A stretch of 38,691 nt of DNA from NCBI GenBank assembly GCA_032128395.1, contig JAQBGV010000126.1:1-38691 (forward strand), written 5' to 3'. Numbering within the stretch: position 1 is the stretch's first letter; every line of letters begins with the position of its first letter. Both the position numbers and the translations under genes were made by a program. Source of the stretch: JAQBGV01 sp032128395 (lineage in GTDB: Bacteria > Planctomycetota > UBA8108 > UBA1146). Positions 1 to 8,824 of this stretch are shown piece by piece. Under the pieces are notes generated by a model. The model had not been told where the DNA came from. It worked only from the letters and a program-made list of their open reading frames with translations, and did no database searches.

Positions 1-685
1 GTCCATCGAGCGCGGACCTGAAGCGATCCGAGCGTGGCGTTCCCAGGGCGACGAGGTTGTCCTGCACGATGACCACGAGAGGAAGCGCTCGGGCCGCCGC
101 GAGGGAGAGCCCCTCGTGGACCGCGCCGGTGCGGGTCGCCCCCTCACCGGTCCAGGTCAGCGCGACTCGATCCTCGCCGCGCAGCTGGAAGGCGAGCGCG
201 AATCCGGCGAGCACCGGCACCAGGTCGCCGACGTGACTGATCGGGGCGACCACGCCGCACGAGAGGTCGCCGAAGTGGAGATCGCGCCCTTTCGTGACGC
301 TGTCGCTGGTCGCGAGATAGGCCCGGAACGACGCTTCCAGCGGCATTCCGCGCTCGAAAGTTGCCGCGGCGTTCCGGATCATCGGTCCGACGACGTCTCC
401 GTCCGCGAGAGCGTGGGCGGCGCCCACCGTCACCGCCTCCTCGCCGCAACCGAGCCACGCCTTGGTCAACACCCCGGTCCGCACCCAGCGCTTGAGCGCG
501 ATGTCGTGCAAACGATTGCGCACGAGACCGCGGTAGAGGCGTTCGAGCCCCAGAGGGCCGAGCCGCTCGATCGAGCGACCGATCCCCGGATCCTCCTCGA
601 TCCGCTCACGGTACTCCGCGATCACTGCGGGGTCGGGGGTCCATTCCAGGTACTCGGGGGGATCGTAGGGAGGATACCTTTTCAC
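1..685 (-). CDS. 2-oxoacid dehydrogenase E1 component, alpha subunit (partial)
   Basis: Runs off the left edge, so only about the first 228 residues are present. The reading shows a thiamine-diphosphate E1 alpha fold: a WLGCGEEA segment, then a cofactor/metal motif read as TGEGATRTG followed about 25 residues later by VQDN and ALGTP. Known family members decarboxylate pyruvate, branched-chain 2-oxoacids or acetoin together with an E1 beta subunit; which substrate applies cannot be told here. The usual GDG of the metal motif is GEG in this protein. The GTG start at 685 overlaps the stop of the upstream hydrolase as GTGA, with GGAG 8 bases before it, so translation is probably coupled. The beta subunit would be expected beyond the left edge. 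Confidence 0.8.
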   Translation of the reverse strand, partial: MKRYPPYDPPEYLEWTPDPAVIAEYRERIEEDPGIGRSIERLGPLGLERLYRGLVRNRLHDIALKRWVRTGVLTKAWLGCGEEAVTVGAAHALADGDVVGPMIRNAAATFERGMPLEASFRAYLATSDSVTKGRDLHFGDLSCGVVAPISHVGDLVPVLAGFALAFQLRGEDRVALTWTGEGATRTGAVHEGLSLAAARALPLVVIVQDNLVALGTPRSDRFRSALDG

Positions 686-1545
686 CGGGTGAGCTCCGCC
701 CGGAAGAATTCGGCGAGCAGGCGACTCACCGCCACTCCGTTCTCGTCCGCGCCTGCGAACGGATGGACGAATCCGAAGGTGTGGCCGGTGGGGAGCCCCT
801 CGCGACGAGACCGCGGATGCGGCAGCCACCCACGAATTTCATCCGAGGCCGAGAACGGTACGGTCTCGTCGCGAGTCCCATGGACGAGGAGGGTCGGTAC
901 CGGGCTCACCCCTACTGCGCGCTCGACGTCGTAGCGCTCTGCGTTCTCTTCGAAGTCGTCGAGGATGGAGATCTCGAGGCGCAGCACCTGACCCGTTCGA
1001 ACGTTCGGGATCTCGAGGAATCCATCGGCGCGCCACTGTTGTCGATACTCCTCGAGGAAGATCTTGTAGCCCTGTGATGGTGATCCCAGGGTGGCGACGG
1101 CGTCGATCTCGTCGCGCTCCGAGCCGAGGAGGAGCGAGACGACGCCGCCCCGCGAATGGCCGATCACTCCGATCGGTCCCCGGGAGAATTCTGCGGGAAA
1201 TCCGAGGCGCTCGTGCGCGTCCGGGAGAGCATCGAGGACCGCGGCGAGATCCTCGAGATCATGGGAAAAGGTGTTCCGCGCGAACTTCTCCGGCTCGTCG
1301 TGGCGGTCGCTGGCGCCGGTGGTCCCGTTCATCGAGAGATCGATACGCACCGTGACGAATCCCGTATCCGCGAGCGATCGGGTCAGCCACGGCCAACCAC
1401 CCCAGTCGCGAAACCCCTTGAAACCTGGGACGAACAGGAGGAGCGGGGCATCCTGCACCCCTTCGGAGGGGAACTCGGCGGTTCCTCGCACGATGCGGTC
1501 ATCGATGATCGGTAGCTCGAAGATCTGCGACCTGGTCGAACTCAC
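682..1545 (-). CDS. alpha/beta hydrolase (dienelactone hydrolase-like)
   Basis: A 287-residue soluble protein with the alpha/beta-hydrolase layout: an early LLLFVPGFKGFRDWGG segment (oxyanion region), the nucleophile elbow GHSRGG, an acidic residue in HGTRDETVPF and a C-terminal histidine in GHTFGF. These match the Ser-Asp-His triad of the superfamily. The substrate is not predictable; an esterase or peptidase-like role is possible. GTG at 1545 is chosen because AGAAGGAG lies 7 bases upstream and because the GTG overlaps the hisS stop as GTGA; longer in-frame extensions run into hisS. Its own stop overlaps the next gene's start in the same way, so hisS, this gene and E1 alpha look like one transcript. 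No signal peptide is seen. Confidence 0.85.
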   Translation of the reverse strand: MSSTRSQIFELPIIDDRIVRGTAEFPSEGVQDAPLLLFVPGFKGFRDWGGWPWLTRSLADTGFVTVRIDLSMNGTTGASDRHDEPEKFARNTFSHDLEDLAAVLDALPDAHERLGFPAEFSRGPIGVIGHSRGGVVSLLLGSERDEIDAVATLGSPSQGYKIFLEEYRQQWRADGFLEIPNVRTGQVLRLEISILDDFEENAERYDVERAVGVSPVPTLLVHGTRDETVPFSASDEIRGWLPHPRSRREGLPTGHTFGFVHPFAGADENGVAVSRLLAEFFRAELTR

Positions 1546-2864
1546 CGAGACACTCCTTCTCGCGCCGCAAGGATCCGGGTCACCGCCCTCGCGAGATCGA
1601 CCTCGACCTGCTCTCCCGAACTCATCTCCTTTAGCTGGAGGGTGCCGGCTGCCGCCTCGGCCTCCCCGATCACCGCAGTGAACGGGATGCCGAGCTGGTG
1701 GGCGCACTGAAACTGCTTCTTCAACTTCACCGGACTCGGATGGACGACCGAGGCGATCCCCGCGGCACGCAGGTCCCGAGCAAGACGATACGAGTCCGGC
1801 GCGCTCGACTCGGAGAACTGCACGACCAGAACCTCCGCCGGGCTCGATCGCCGATCGAGGAGACCGAGCTGTTCGAGTGCGCTGAAGAGCCGATCGATGC
1901 CGAGGCTGATCCCCACCGCGGGAAGTTCCCGTCCTGCGAACATCCCGACCAGGCCATCGTACCGCCCCCCCGACATCACGCTCCCGAACTCGGGGAGGGA
2001 GTCGAGAAACGTCTCGTAGATGATGCCGGTGTAGTAGCTGAGACCCCGAGCGATCCGTGGATCGAAGACGAGGGTGTCGAGGGTCCCGCCCGCGGCGACC
2101 CGTTCGACGACCCCGCGCAAGCGTGCGACGGCGGCGAGCCCATCCGAGTCCTCGCCGATCGCTCCTGCGAGTCGATCGATGGCCTCCACTGGCTTCCCGC
2201 CCGATCCGACGATCTGCATCAGACGCTCGAGCGCTTCTCCCGTGACCGAGAATGCGGAAGTGACTTCGTCCCGGAATCGCGACTCCCCGATCTTCTCCAA
2301 CTTGTCGAGGAGACGCAGAAATACCCCCTCTGGCGCCCCATCCGCGATTCCGAGCCCCCGCGTGATCGCGCGCAGGATCCCCCGGTGGTTCACCCTCAGG
2401 TGGTATCCGCCGACGCCGAGGGCCGCCATGACGTCTTGCCCGACGAGCAACATCTCCGCATCGGCTCCCGGATCATCGACCCCGACCAGATCGACATCGC
2501 ACTGGAGGAACTCGCGAAACCGTCCCTTTGCCGGCTTCTCCGCCCGCCAGACCGGAGCGATCTGGTAGCGGCGAAAAGGCATCAGGATCGATCCGTGGGT
2601 CGCGACGAGCCGAGCCAAGGGGACGGTGAGGTCGTACCGCAGAGCGATTTCCCGCTTCCCGTGGTCGAGAAAGCGGTAGAGAAGCATTTCCCCCTCCTCG
2701 CCGTACTTCCCGAGCAGGAGCTCGGCGTACTCGAGGGCAGGGGTCTGGACAGGCGGATACCCGTGCGATTCGAACACCCGTCGTACCGCATCGAGCATGC
2801 GGTCCTTGGCGAGCATCTCCTCTGGCAGGTAGTCGCGAAATCCTTTGAGGGCCTGGGGCTTCAT
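1542..2864 (-). CDS. hisS: histidyl-tRNA synthetase
   Basis: Class II synthetase that charges tRNA-His with histidine in the cytoplasm. The 440-residue length is normal. It opens with a KGFRDYLPEE segment typical of HisS, and motif 2 appears as GRFREFLQCDVDLVG. The two histidine-binding motifs are recognisable as ARGLSYYTGIIYE and SGGRYDGLVGMF, and motif 3 as GISLGIDRL. The last ~100 residues form the anticodon-binding domain (EVLVVQFSE onward). The ATG at 2864 has GGAGGAG just upstream. It is the first gene of a minus-strand run with the hydrolase and E1 alpha genes. The start is divergent from the CBS gene at 3041. Confidence 0.97.
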   Translation of the reverse strand: MKPQALKGFRDYLPEEMLAKDRMLDAVRRVFESHGYPPVQTPALEYAELLLGKYGEEGEMLLYRFLDHGKREIALRYDLTVPLARLVATHGSILMPFRRYQIAPVWRAEKPAKGRFREFLQCDVDLVGVDDPGADAEMLLVGQDVMAALGVGGYHLRVNHRGILRAITRGLGIADGAPEGVFLRLLDKLEKIGESRFRDEVTSAFSVTGEALERLMQIVGSGGKPVEAIDRLAGAIGEDSDGLAAVARLRGVVERVAAGGTLDTLVFDPRIARGLSYYTGIIYETFLDSLPEFGSVMSGGRYDGLVGMFAGRELPAVGISLGIDRLFSALEQLGLLDRRSSPAEVLVVQFSESSAPDSYRLARDLRAAGIASVVHPSPVKLKKQFQCAHQLGIPFTAVIGEAEAAAGTLQLKEMSSGEQVEVDLARAVTRILAAREGVSR

Positions 2865-2887
2865 CGCTCCTCCGGGGGGGCACGGCG

Positions 2888-2915
2888 ATCATCAGCTCCT
2901 TCGAAAGGATGGCAA
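2888..2915 (-). promoter_or_regulatory. possible sigma70-type promoter of hisS
   Basis: Read on the minus strand, TTGCCA (2915-2910) and GATGAT (2893-2888) are separated by 16 bases. The implied start of transcription is near 2881, giving a leader of about 17 bases that still contains the GGAGGAG ribosome-binding site. The match is moderate and GC-rich genomes often diverge from the consensus. A second TGGCAA copy lies at 2936-2941. Confidence 0.3.
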
Positions 2916-3040
2916 GCGGTCCGGGTAGAAAGGGTTGGCAAGCTGATTGCGGAGCGCCATCCTCGGGGCCGCCGCCACGCCTGAGGACGTGGGCTGGGTG
3001 TCGGGGATGAGCGGGGTTCGGGGAAGCGGACGGAGGAACC

Positions 3041-3466
3041 ATGCGTGTTCACGAGCTGATGACCCCTGACCCGATCACGCTGATGGTGGACGACAGCTTC
3101 GACCTCGCTGAGAAGTTCATGGAATTCGCGCACATCCGTCACCTTCCGGTCGTGGACGGCGAGCGACTGATCGGCCTCGTCACCCACCGAGATCTCCTCC
3201 AAGCCTCACTCCGTCTCTTGCAAGGGGTACAGCCCCGCGACGTGCACGAGCGCAAGCTCACCGTCCCGGTCGCCGAGATCATGCGACCGGACGTCAACTC
3301 CGTGCACCCCGACGCCGACGTGCGGACGGCGATCGAGACGATGATCGACCACAAGTACGGGTGTCTGCCAGTCTGCGACGAGCAGAAGCGCCTCAAGGGG
3401 ATCATCACCGAGGCGGACTTCCTCAAGTTCACGCGACGGCTCCTCGAGCAAGTAGACATCGCCTGA
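3041..3466 (+). CDS. CBS-domain pair protein
   Basis: A 141-residue protein made almost entirely of two CBS motifs: the first from VHELMTPDPITL to about residue 60, the second from AEIMRPDVNSV to about 135. CBS pairs bind adenine nucleotides or SAM and usually sense energy state; no catalytic domain is attached, so it is a stand-alone sensor. The ATG at 3041 has GGAGG 4-5 bases upstream. A second, related CBS gene follows 24 bases later on the same strand, and the two are probably co-transcribed. The target they regulate is unknown. Confidence 0.9.
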   Translation: MRVHELMTPDPITLMVDDSFDLAEKFMEFAHIRHLPVVDGERLIGLVTHRDLLQASLRLLQGVQPRDVHERKLTVPVAEIMRPDVNSVHPDADVRTAIETMIDHKYGCLPVCDEQKRLKGIITEADFLKFTRRLLEQVDIA

Positions 3467-3490
3467 GCCCGTGCACCCCATCGTGCCGCG

Positions 3491-4135
3491 ATGATCGTCC
3501 TCTACTGGATGACCCCCGATCCGATCACCGTCTCGGAGAACGACTCCCTCCTCGACGTATGGCGAGCACTCCGCACCCGGGAGATTCGGCGGCTGCCCGT
3601 GGTGCGCGGGGAGGACGAGCTGGTCGGTCTGATCGGACGCGCCGATCTCTACCGCTACATCTCCAGCGAACAAATGGCGGGGCCCGAGGAGGGAGTGCGC
3701 GCGACGCTGGAGAAGATCCCGGTCGCCACTGCGATGACCCGAGAACCCGCGACCTGTAGCGCGAACGAACCCCTCGAGGCGGTGAGCGAGAGGATGCGAG
3801 CGATCAAGGTCGGCGCGTTCCCGGTGCTCCACCGCGGACACCTGGTCGGGATCATCTCCGAGACCGACTTCCTGCGCGCCCTCGGCGAGCTGGCCTGGCA
3901 CGACAGCGGAGCGAGCCGCATCACGATCAAGGTGCCGAAGAGCTCCGCCCCGGAGCGCACCTACGAAGTCGTCGACCTCTGCCGCAGGTACGAGACGCAG
4001 CTCCTCGCGGTCCTCACCCACTCGGTCCTCGAGGACTCGGCGACGATGACGACGCTCCGAGTGCGCGGAGCCCGCGTCGCTGACCTGGTCGCGGCGCTCT
4101 GGAAGGCCGGATTCGACGTGGTCGACGAGAGCTAG
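3491..4135 (+). CDS. CBS-domain pair protein with C-terminal ACT-like domain
   Basis: A 214-residue protein. Two CBS motifs occupy about residues 3-58 (YWMTPDPITVSEND) and 76-135 (ATAMTREPATCSAN). The last ~75 residues (RITIKVPKSSAPERTYEVVD onward) have an alternating strand/helix pattern like an ACT regulatory domain, as seen in AcuB-type proteins. The ACT call is by eye and less certain than the CBS call. The ATG at 3491 has no clear Shine-Dalgarno sequence, but the first CBS strand begins within a few residues, so a later start is unlikely. It converges on kbl with a 27-base gap. Confidence 0.85.
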   Translation: MIVLYWMTPDPITVSENDSLLDVWRALRTREIRRLPVVRGEDELVGLIGRADLYRYISSEQMAGPEEGVRATLEKIPVATAMTREPATCSANEPLEAVSERMRAIKVGAFPVLHRGHLVGIISETDFLRALGELAWHDSGASRITIKVPKSSAPERTYEVVDLCRRYETQLLAVLTHSVLEDSATMTTLRVRGARVADLVAALWKAGFDVVDES

Positions 4136-4162
4136 AACGAAACCAACGTCTCAGCCAGCCTC

Positions 4163-5359
4163 CTAGATGAGACCCAGCTCGTGGCCGACCTCTGTGAACA
4201 TGGAAACCGCCCGATCGATCTGCTCTTCGGTGTGCGCCGCGGAGATCTGCACCCGGATCCGGGCCTGCCCCCGCGGGACCACCGGGAACGAGAACCCGAC
4301 GACGAAGATCCCGCGCCGGTTCATCGCATCCGCCATCTCCATCGTCTTCTTCTCGTCTCCGAGCAGGATCGGGACGATCGGGTGCACCCCGGGCGTGATC
4401 GAGAACCCCGCCGCGGACATCGACTCGCGAAAGCGTGCGGTGTTCGAGCGGGAGCGGGCGACCCGTTCCGGCTCCGACGTGATCAGGTCGAGCACGCGAA
4501 TCCCGGCGGCGACGATCGGCGGTGGGAGCGAATTCGAGAAGAGGTACGGGCGGGAGCGCTGCCGGAGCAAGTCGACCGTCTCGCGGCTCGCGGCGGTGAA
4601 GCCACCGCTCGCGCCACCCAGCGCCTTCCCGAGGGTGCTCGTGATGATGTCGACTCGCCCCTCGACCCCGAAGTGCTCATGGGTCCCGCGTCCGGTGTCG
4701 CCGATGAATCCCGTCGCGTGAGAGTCATCGACCGCGAGCATCGCGCTGTGCTTTTCGCAGAGGTCACAGATCTCGGGGAGAGGAGCGAGGTCCCCGTGCA
4801 TCGAGAACACTCCATCCGTGATCACCATGCGGAATCTCGCGGAGGCGCTCTCTTCGAGACAGCGTTCGAGATCCATGATGTCGGCGTGTTTGTAGCGGAG
4901 CCGCGTCGCCTTGCACAGCCGCACCCCGTCGATGATGCTCGCGTGGTTCAGCTCGTCCGAGATCACCGCGTCCTCGGGTCCGAGGAGTACCTCGAAGAGA
5001 CCGCCGTTCGCGTCGAAGCAGCTGCTGTAGAGGATCGCGTCCTCGAAACCGAGAAACTCTGCGACCTTCCGCTCGAGCTGCTTGTGGATCGACTGGGTTC
5101 CGCAGATGAAACGGACCGAGGAGACCCCGTAGCCGAATTCGTCGAGGGCGCGGTGGGCCGCCTCCAGAATCGCGGGGTGGCTCGAAAGGCCGAGGTAGTT
5201 GTTCGCGCAGAAGTTGAGCGCCTCGCCGTCCTCGGTGTCGATCACAGGCCCTTGCGGACCGGTGATCACCCGCTCCCGCTTGTGGAGACCCGCTTCGCGG
5301 ATCGACGCCAACTCGCCTCTCGACCATGCGCGATTCGTGTCCACCGCTCGACCCTTCAC
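4163..5359 (-). CDS. kbl: 2-amino-3-ketobutyrate CoA ligase (glycine C-acetyltransferase)
   Basis: PLP enzyme that cleaves 2-amino-3-ketobutyrate with CoA to glycine and acetyl-CoA, the second step of threonine breakdown. Conserved segments are LNFCANNYLGL, SVRFICGTQ, ILYSSCFDANGG, NHASIIDGVRLCKA, DDSHATGF and STLGKALGGASGG, the last holding the PLP-binding lysine. The GTG at 5359 gives 398 residues, the same length as E. coli Kbl, and overlaps the tdh stop by one base (TAGTG). A second in-frame GTG at 5344 is possible. tdh lies immediately upstream, so both pathway enzymes share an operon. Confidence 0.95.
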   Translation of the reverse strand: MKGRAVDTNRAWSRGELASIREAGLHKRERVITGPQGPVIDTEDGEALNFCANNYLGLSSHPAILEAAHRALDEFGYGVSSVRFICGTQSIHKQLERKVAEFLGFEDAILYSSCFDANGGLFEVLLGPEDAVISDELNHASIIDGVRLCKATRLRYKHADIMDLERCLEESASARFRMVITDGVFSMHGDLAPLPEICDLCEKHSAMLAVDDSHATGFIGDTGRGTHEHFGVEGRVDIITSTLGKALGGASGGFTAASRETVDLLRQRSRPYLFSNSLPPPIVAAGIRVLDLITSEPERVARSRSNTARFRESMSAAGFSITPGVHPIVPILLGDEKKTMEMADAMNRRGIFVVGFSFPVVPRGQARIRVQISAAHTEEQIDRAVSMFTEVGHELGLI

Positions 5360-6411
5360 TACCCCGTCGCCGAAGCTGGTTCCCCGTTCGGGAACAGGAT
5401 GATCTTTCCGCAATTCCCCTCCCGGATCAGCTCGAACGCCTGCTCGTACTCCTCCAAGGGGAGCCGGTGGGTCACCAGCGGCTCGAGGTCGAGACCCGCC
5501 TGGAGGAGACCGGTGGTGTCGACCCAGGTCTCGTAGATGCGCCGGCCGATGATCCCCCGCAGCTGCGCCCCCTTGAAAATGATGTCGCGGGCGACGTCGA
5601 TCGAGATGCGGTCGCTCGGGACCCCGAAGAAGCGGAAGTCTCCCCCTCGCGCCAAGGAGCGCAGGCCGTCCTCGACCGCCCGAGGGCTCCCCGACATTTC
5701 CAGCACGACATCCGCTCCGTGTCCCTGGGTCAGTTCGCGGATCTTCGGCACCAGATCGACCTGGGTCGGATCGAGGACCACATCGGCACCGATCCGGTCC
5801 GCGAGTGCGAGCCGGTACTCCCGGACGTCGACTGCGATGACCTGGGCCGCGCCGCAGATCTTCGCGATGGCGATCGAGAAGAGTCCGGTCGGCCCGCACC
5901 CGAACACCACCACCCGTCGGCGAGAGACATCGGCGACCATCGTCGCGTGTACGGAATTTCCGAGCGGCTCCTGCAAGGTCGCGATGTGCGGGGGGATGCT
6001 GCGGTCGGTCTTCCAGGCGCACCGTTCGGGGATCGCGATGAACTCTGCGAAGGCCCCATCGCGATGGATCCCGATGATCTCCTCGTTCTCGCAGATGTGG
6101 CGGTGGCCGATCCGGCATTGAGTACAGCGTCCGCAGAAGACGTGGCTCTCCGCGGCGACGTATTCACCGACACTGAGCTCGCGCACGTCCTTCCCGATCG
6201 CGACCACTTCTCCGCAGAGCTCATGCCCGACGGTGAGCGGGGCTCGGACGTTCGCCTCCGCCCAGTGGTCCCAGTTATAGATGTGGAGGTCGGTCCCGCA
6301 GATCGAGGTGGCGAGGACCCGGATGAGGACCTCATCGGCCCGTGGGGTCGGAACCGGTTTCTCGACCAGGCGGAGCCCTGGCTCGGGCGCGAGCTTGGCC
6401 AGGGTGCGCAT
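5359..6411 (-). CDS. tdh: L-threonine 3-dehydrogenase
   Basis: Zinc-dependent medium-chain dehydrogenase oxidising L-threonine to 2-amino-3-ketobutyrate with NAD+. It shows the catalytic zinc ligands in SICGTD and VGHELCGE, the four-cysteine structural zinc lobe CGRCTQCRIGHRHIC, and the nucleotide-binding loop FGCGPTG. LHIYNWDHW and FKGAQLRGIIGRRIYETW are characteristic of Tdh rather than other alcohol dehydrogenases. The ATG at 6411 gives 350 residues and aligns with the family start (MRTLAKL); AAGGA precedes it closely. An in-frame ATG at 6441 would add ten residues, but its AGGAG is too far away at about 18 bases. kbl follows with a one-base overlap. Confidence 0.95.
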   Translation of the reverse strand: MRTLAKLAPEPGLRLVEKPVPTPRADEVLIRVLATSICGTDLHIYNWDHWAEANVRAPLTVGHELCGEVVAIGKDVRELSVGEYVAAESHVFCGRCTQCRIGHRHICENEEIIGIHRDGAFAEFIAIPERCAWKTDRSIPPHIATLQEPLGNSVHATMVADVSRRRVVVFGCGPTGLFSIAIAKICGAAQVIAVDVREYRLALADRIGADVVLDPTQVDLVPKIRELTQGHGADVVLEMSGSPRAVEDGLRSLARGGDFRFFGVPSDRISIDVARDIIFKGAQLRGIIGRRIYETWVDTTGLLQAGLDLEPLVTHRLPLEEYEQAFELIREGNCGKIILFPNGEPASATG

Positions 6412-6519
6412 CGTTCCTTGTGTTTGCGAAGGCTCAGGCATCTGCGGGGACTGCTTTCTCTCCTCGGGGACCCTGCAGTCTACTCGGAGTGAGATCGGCC
6501 CGGAAGATGACCCGCTAGT

Positions 6520-6547
6520 TTGACTTCACCGCGGGGCGTGCCATCCT
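6520..6547 (+). promoter_or_regulatory. promoter of pyk, probably giving a leaderless mRNA
   Basis: TTGACT at 6520-6525 and CATCCT at 6542-6547 are separated by 16 bases. The expected transcription start, about 7 bases past the -10 element, falls at or next to the pyk ATG at 6555. No Shine-Dalgarno sequence is present before that ATG (TTTCCACC), which agrees with a leaderless transcript. Confidence 0.5.
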
Positions 6548-6554
6548 TTCCACC

Positions 6555-8015
6555 ATGGAAGAGAACAATCTCACCAGCCTTCGGGCGACGAAGATCATCG
6601 CGACCCTGGGGCCGGCCTCGCGCTCCCGTGAGACGGTGCACGCGCTCGTCGAGGCGGGGATGGACGTCGCCCGGATCAACGCTTCCCACGGCAACCACGC
6701 CGAGCATAGAGCCGCGATCGAGCTGGTGCGCAGCCTCGCGGAGGAGGTGGGGCGCCCGATCGGGATCCTGTACGACCTCCAGGGGCCCAAGATCCGTCTC
6801 GGCCCCTTCGAGGGCGCCCCGCGCACCCTTACCGCAGGGGAGGAATTCTCGATCGCGGTCGGGCGTCCTCCCGAGCGGGGGGAGCTCTCGAGCGACTACG
6901 AGCTCCTCGATCAAGACGTCGCGCCGGGTGACCCGCTGCTGATCTGCGACGGACAGGTGAGCTGCGAAGTGATCGCGGTCTCCACCGGCATGGTCCGCTG
7001 CCGGGTCCTCCACGGCGGTCGGGTCGAACCTCGCAAGGGCATCAACTTGCCTCAGAGCCGAGTCTCCGCGCCTGCGGTGACCGAGAAGGATCGCGAGGAC
7101 GCACTGTTCGCGGTGGAGCACGAGGTCGACTTCATCGCCCTCAGCTTCGTCCGCCGCGCCCGCGACGTCCTCGAGCTCGGCAAGATCCTCGACTCCGCGG
7201 GCTCCGAGATCCCGATCATTTCGAAGATCGAGAAGCCGCAGGCGCTGATCGAGCTCGCGGAGATCCTACGGGCGAGCTGGGGGGTGATGGTGGCTCGCGG
7301 CGACCTCGGGGTCGAACTCCCTCCGGAACAGGTCCCGGTCGCCCAGAAGCGGATCATCGGTGATGCGCTCGAGGCCGGTCGTCGGGTGATCACCGCGACC
7401 CAGATGCTGGAGAGCATGACGCGGAACCCCCGCCCCACCCGCGCGGAGGCGAGCGACGTAGCGAACGCGGTCCTCGACGGAACCGACGCGGTGATGCTCT
7501 CGGAAGAGACCGCGACAGGGAAGTTCCCGGTCGATTCGGTCCGGATGATGCGCCGGATCATCGAGTTCACAGAGGGCAACGTGAGGCGGAACCCGACCCG
7601 CCGTCGCCGGGAGCGCTCGGTCGACAGCATGAGCGAGGCGGTCGCCGACGCCGGCTGTCAGGTCGCCCACCATCTGCAGGCCCAGTGGATCGTGGCCTTC
7701 ACGCAGAGTGGGCACACCGCCCTGCTCGCGTCGCGTCGTCGTCCGAGACAGCCGATTCTCGCCTTCACGACGAGTCGCGAGATCCGAGACCGGCTGACGC
7801 TGGTTTGGGGGGTCCGCCCGTACCGGATCGCCCCTGTCCAGAACACCGATGGGCTGATCGCCGAGCTCGACGCGACGATCCAGGCCGATCTTCTCGCCCG
7901 ACGAGGGGACACGCTCGTGCTTCTGATGGGAGCGCCCACCCACCGGATGGGGCTGACGAACCTGATGCTCGTCTACCGAGTGGGCTCGTGGGCCTCCCTC
8001 GAAGGCGGGGACTGA
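6555..8015 (+). CDS. pyk: pyruvate kinase
   Basis: Converts phosphoenolpyruvate and ADP to pyruvate and ATP, the last step of glycolysis. The 486-residue length is normal. Recognisable segments are TKIIATLGPAS, DVARINASHG, YDLQGPKIRLG (with the small B domain following), DFIALSFVRRA, IISKIEKPQAL with the catalytic lysine, MVARGDLGVELP, and ATQMLESM then RAEASDVANAVLDGTDAVML. A C-terminal allosteric-type domain starts near residue 350. The ATG lacks a Shine-Dalgarno sequence and sits at the predicted transcription start. The last 43 bases overlap the DUF72 gene on the other strand. Confidence 0.97.
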   Translation: MEENNLTSLRATKIIATLGPASRSRETVHALVEAGMDVARINASHGNHAEHRAAIELVRSLAEEVGRPIGILYDLQGPKIRLGPFEGAPRTLTAGEEFSIAVGRPPERGELSSDYELLDQDVAPGDPLLICDGQVSCEVIAVSTGMVRCRVLHGGRVEPRKGINLPQSRVSAPAVTEKDREDALFAVEHEVDFIALSFVRRARDVLELGKILDSAGSEIPIISKIEKPQALIELAEILRASWGVMVARGDLGVELPPEQVPVAQKRIIGDALEAGRRVITATQMLESMTRNPRPTRAEASDVANAVLDGTDAVMLSEETATGKFPVDSVRMMRRIIEFTEGNVRRNPTRRRRERSVDSMSEAVADAGCQVAHHLQAQWIVAFTQSGHTALLASRRRPRQPILAFTTSREIRDRLTLVWGVRPYRIAPVQNTDGLIAELDATIQADLLARRGDTLVLLMGAPTHRMGLTNLMLVYRVGSWASLEGGD

Positions 8016-8824
8016 TCGGCCCGTCGCCAGATCTCCGAGAACAACTCGATCGTCGCAGGCGCGTGCCCGGCGAAGTGGTTGTTGAAGAAGCCGTAGACGT
8101 CGATGCCCTGCGCTCGGAGATCCTTCACGATCGGGACCCATCGCTCGATCACTGCCGACTGATCCACGACGACCTGGTCCCAGCGATCGGTGATCATCTC
8201 GATCGCCTTGTGGTCGCCGAGGAATCGGATGTAGGCGAAGTCGGCGCTCGGCCCCCCGGTGAGCGGAAGCCACTGCTCCGCCTTCGGCATCCACGACTGC
8301 TCGACCCAGGCGAGAGCGACTCCGTGGCGGGCACAGATCTCGTTCGCGGTCCTCCCGACCCAGCGGGGATTTCGCAATTCCACCGTGTAGCGCGGACCGA
8401 GGGGGAGCGCGGACAGGAACGCATCGAGGCGCTCGAAGAAGGGCTCCGGCCCGGGGAACGCCTTCTTGTTGAAGTAGGGGAACTGCAGGAGGAGCGGACC
8501 GAGCCGATCCCCGAGGCGCTGCATCGTCTCGACGAAGAGCGCCATGTCCCCTTCCGCATCGACGAGCACTTTTTCGTGGGTGACGATCCGAGGGACTTTC
8601 GCGGCGAAACGGAAGTTCTCGGGGGTTCGGCCCACCCAGGCATCGACCATCCGTTCCGTCGGCATCCGGTAGAAGGTCGCGTCGACCTCGACGGTGTCGA
8701 AGACGGTCGAGTAGTGCTGGATGTACAGGGGAGGCGGGGTCCCCGGGGGGTAGAACACCCCAACCCAGTCCTTCTCCGACCAGGAGGAGGTCCCGATCCG
8801 GAGTCCGTCGTCCCCAGCAAACAA
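7973..8824 (-). CDS. DUF72 family protein (YecE-like)
   Basis: A 283-residue member of the DUF72 TIM-barrel-like family of unknown function. It opens with the family signature LRIGTSSWSEKDWVGVFYP, followed by VEVDATFYRMP, FRFAAKVPRIVTHEK, LLQFPYFN and VELRNPRW, and ends with DVYGFFNNHFAGHAP. The start is a TTG at 8824 with GGAGGAG six bases upstream. The 3' end overlaps the 3' end of pyk by 43 bases on the opposite strand. Nothing in the sequence tells its biochemical role. Confidence 0.92.
   Translation of the reverse strand: MFAGDDGLRIGTSSWSEKDWVGVFYPPGTPPPLYIQHYSTVFDTVEVDATFYRMPTERMVDAWVGRTPENFRFAAKVPRIVTHEKVLVDAEGDMALFVETMQRLGDRLGPLLLQFPYFNKKAFPGPEPFFERLDAFLSALPLGPRYTVELRNPRWVGRTANEICARHGVALAWVEQSWMPKAEQWLPLTGGPSADFAYIRFLGDHKAIEMITDRWDQVVVDQSAVIERWVPIVKDLRAQGIDVYGFFNNHFAGHAPATIELFSEIWRRADQSPPSREAHEPTR

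Noticed and set aside
6412..6441. Upstream ATG of tdh at 6441
   Set aside because: It is in frame, but its AGGAG is about 18 bases away and family alignment starts at 6411. It remains possible.
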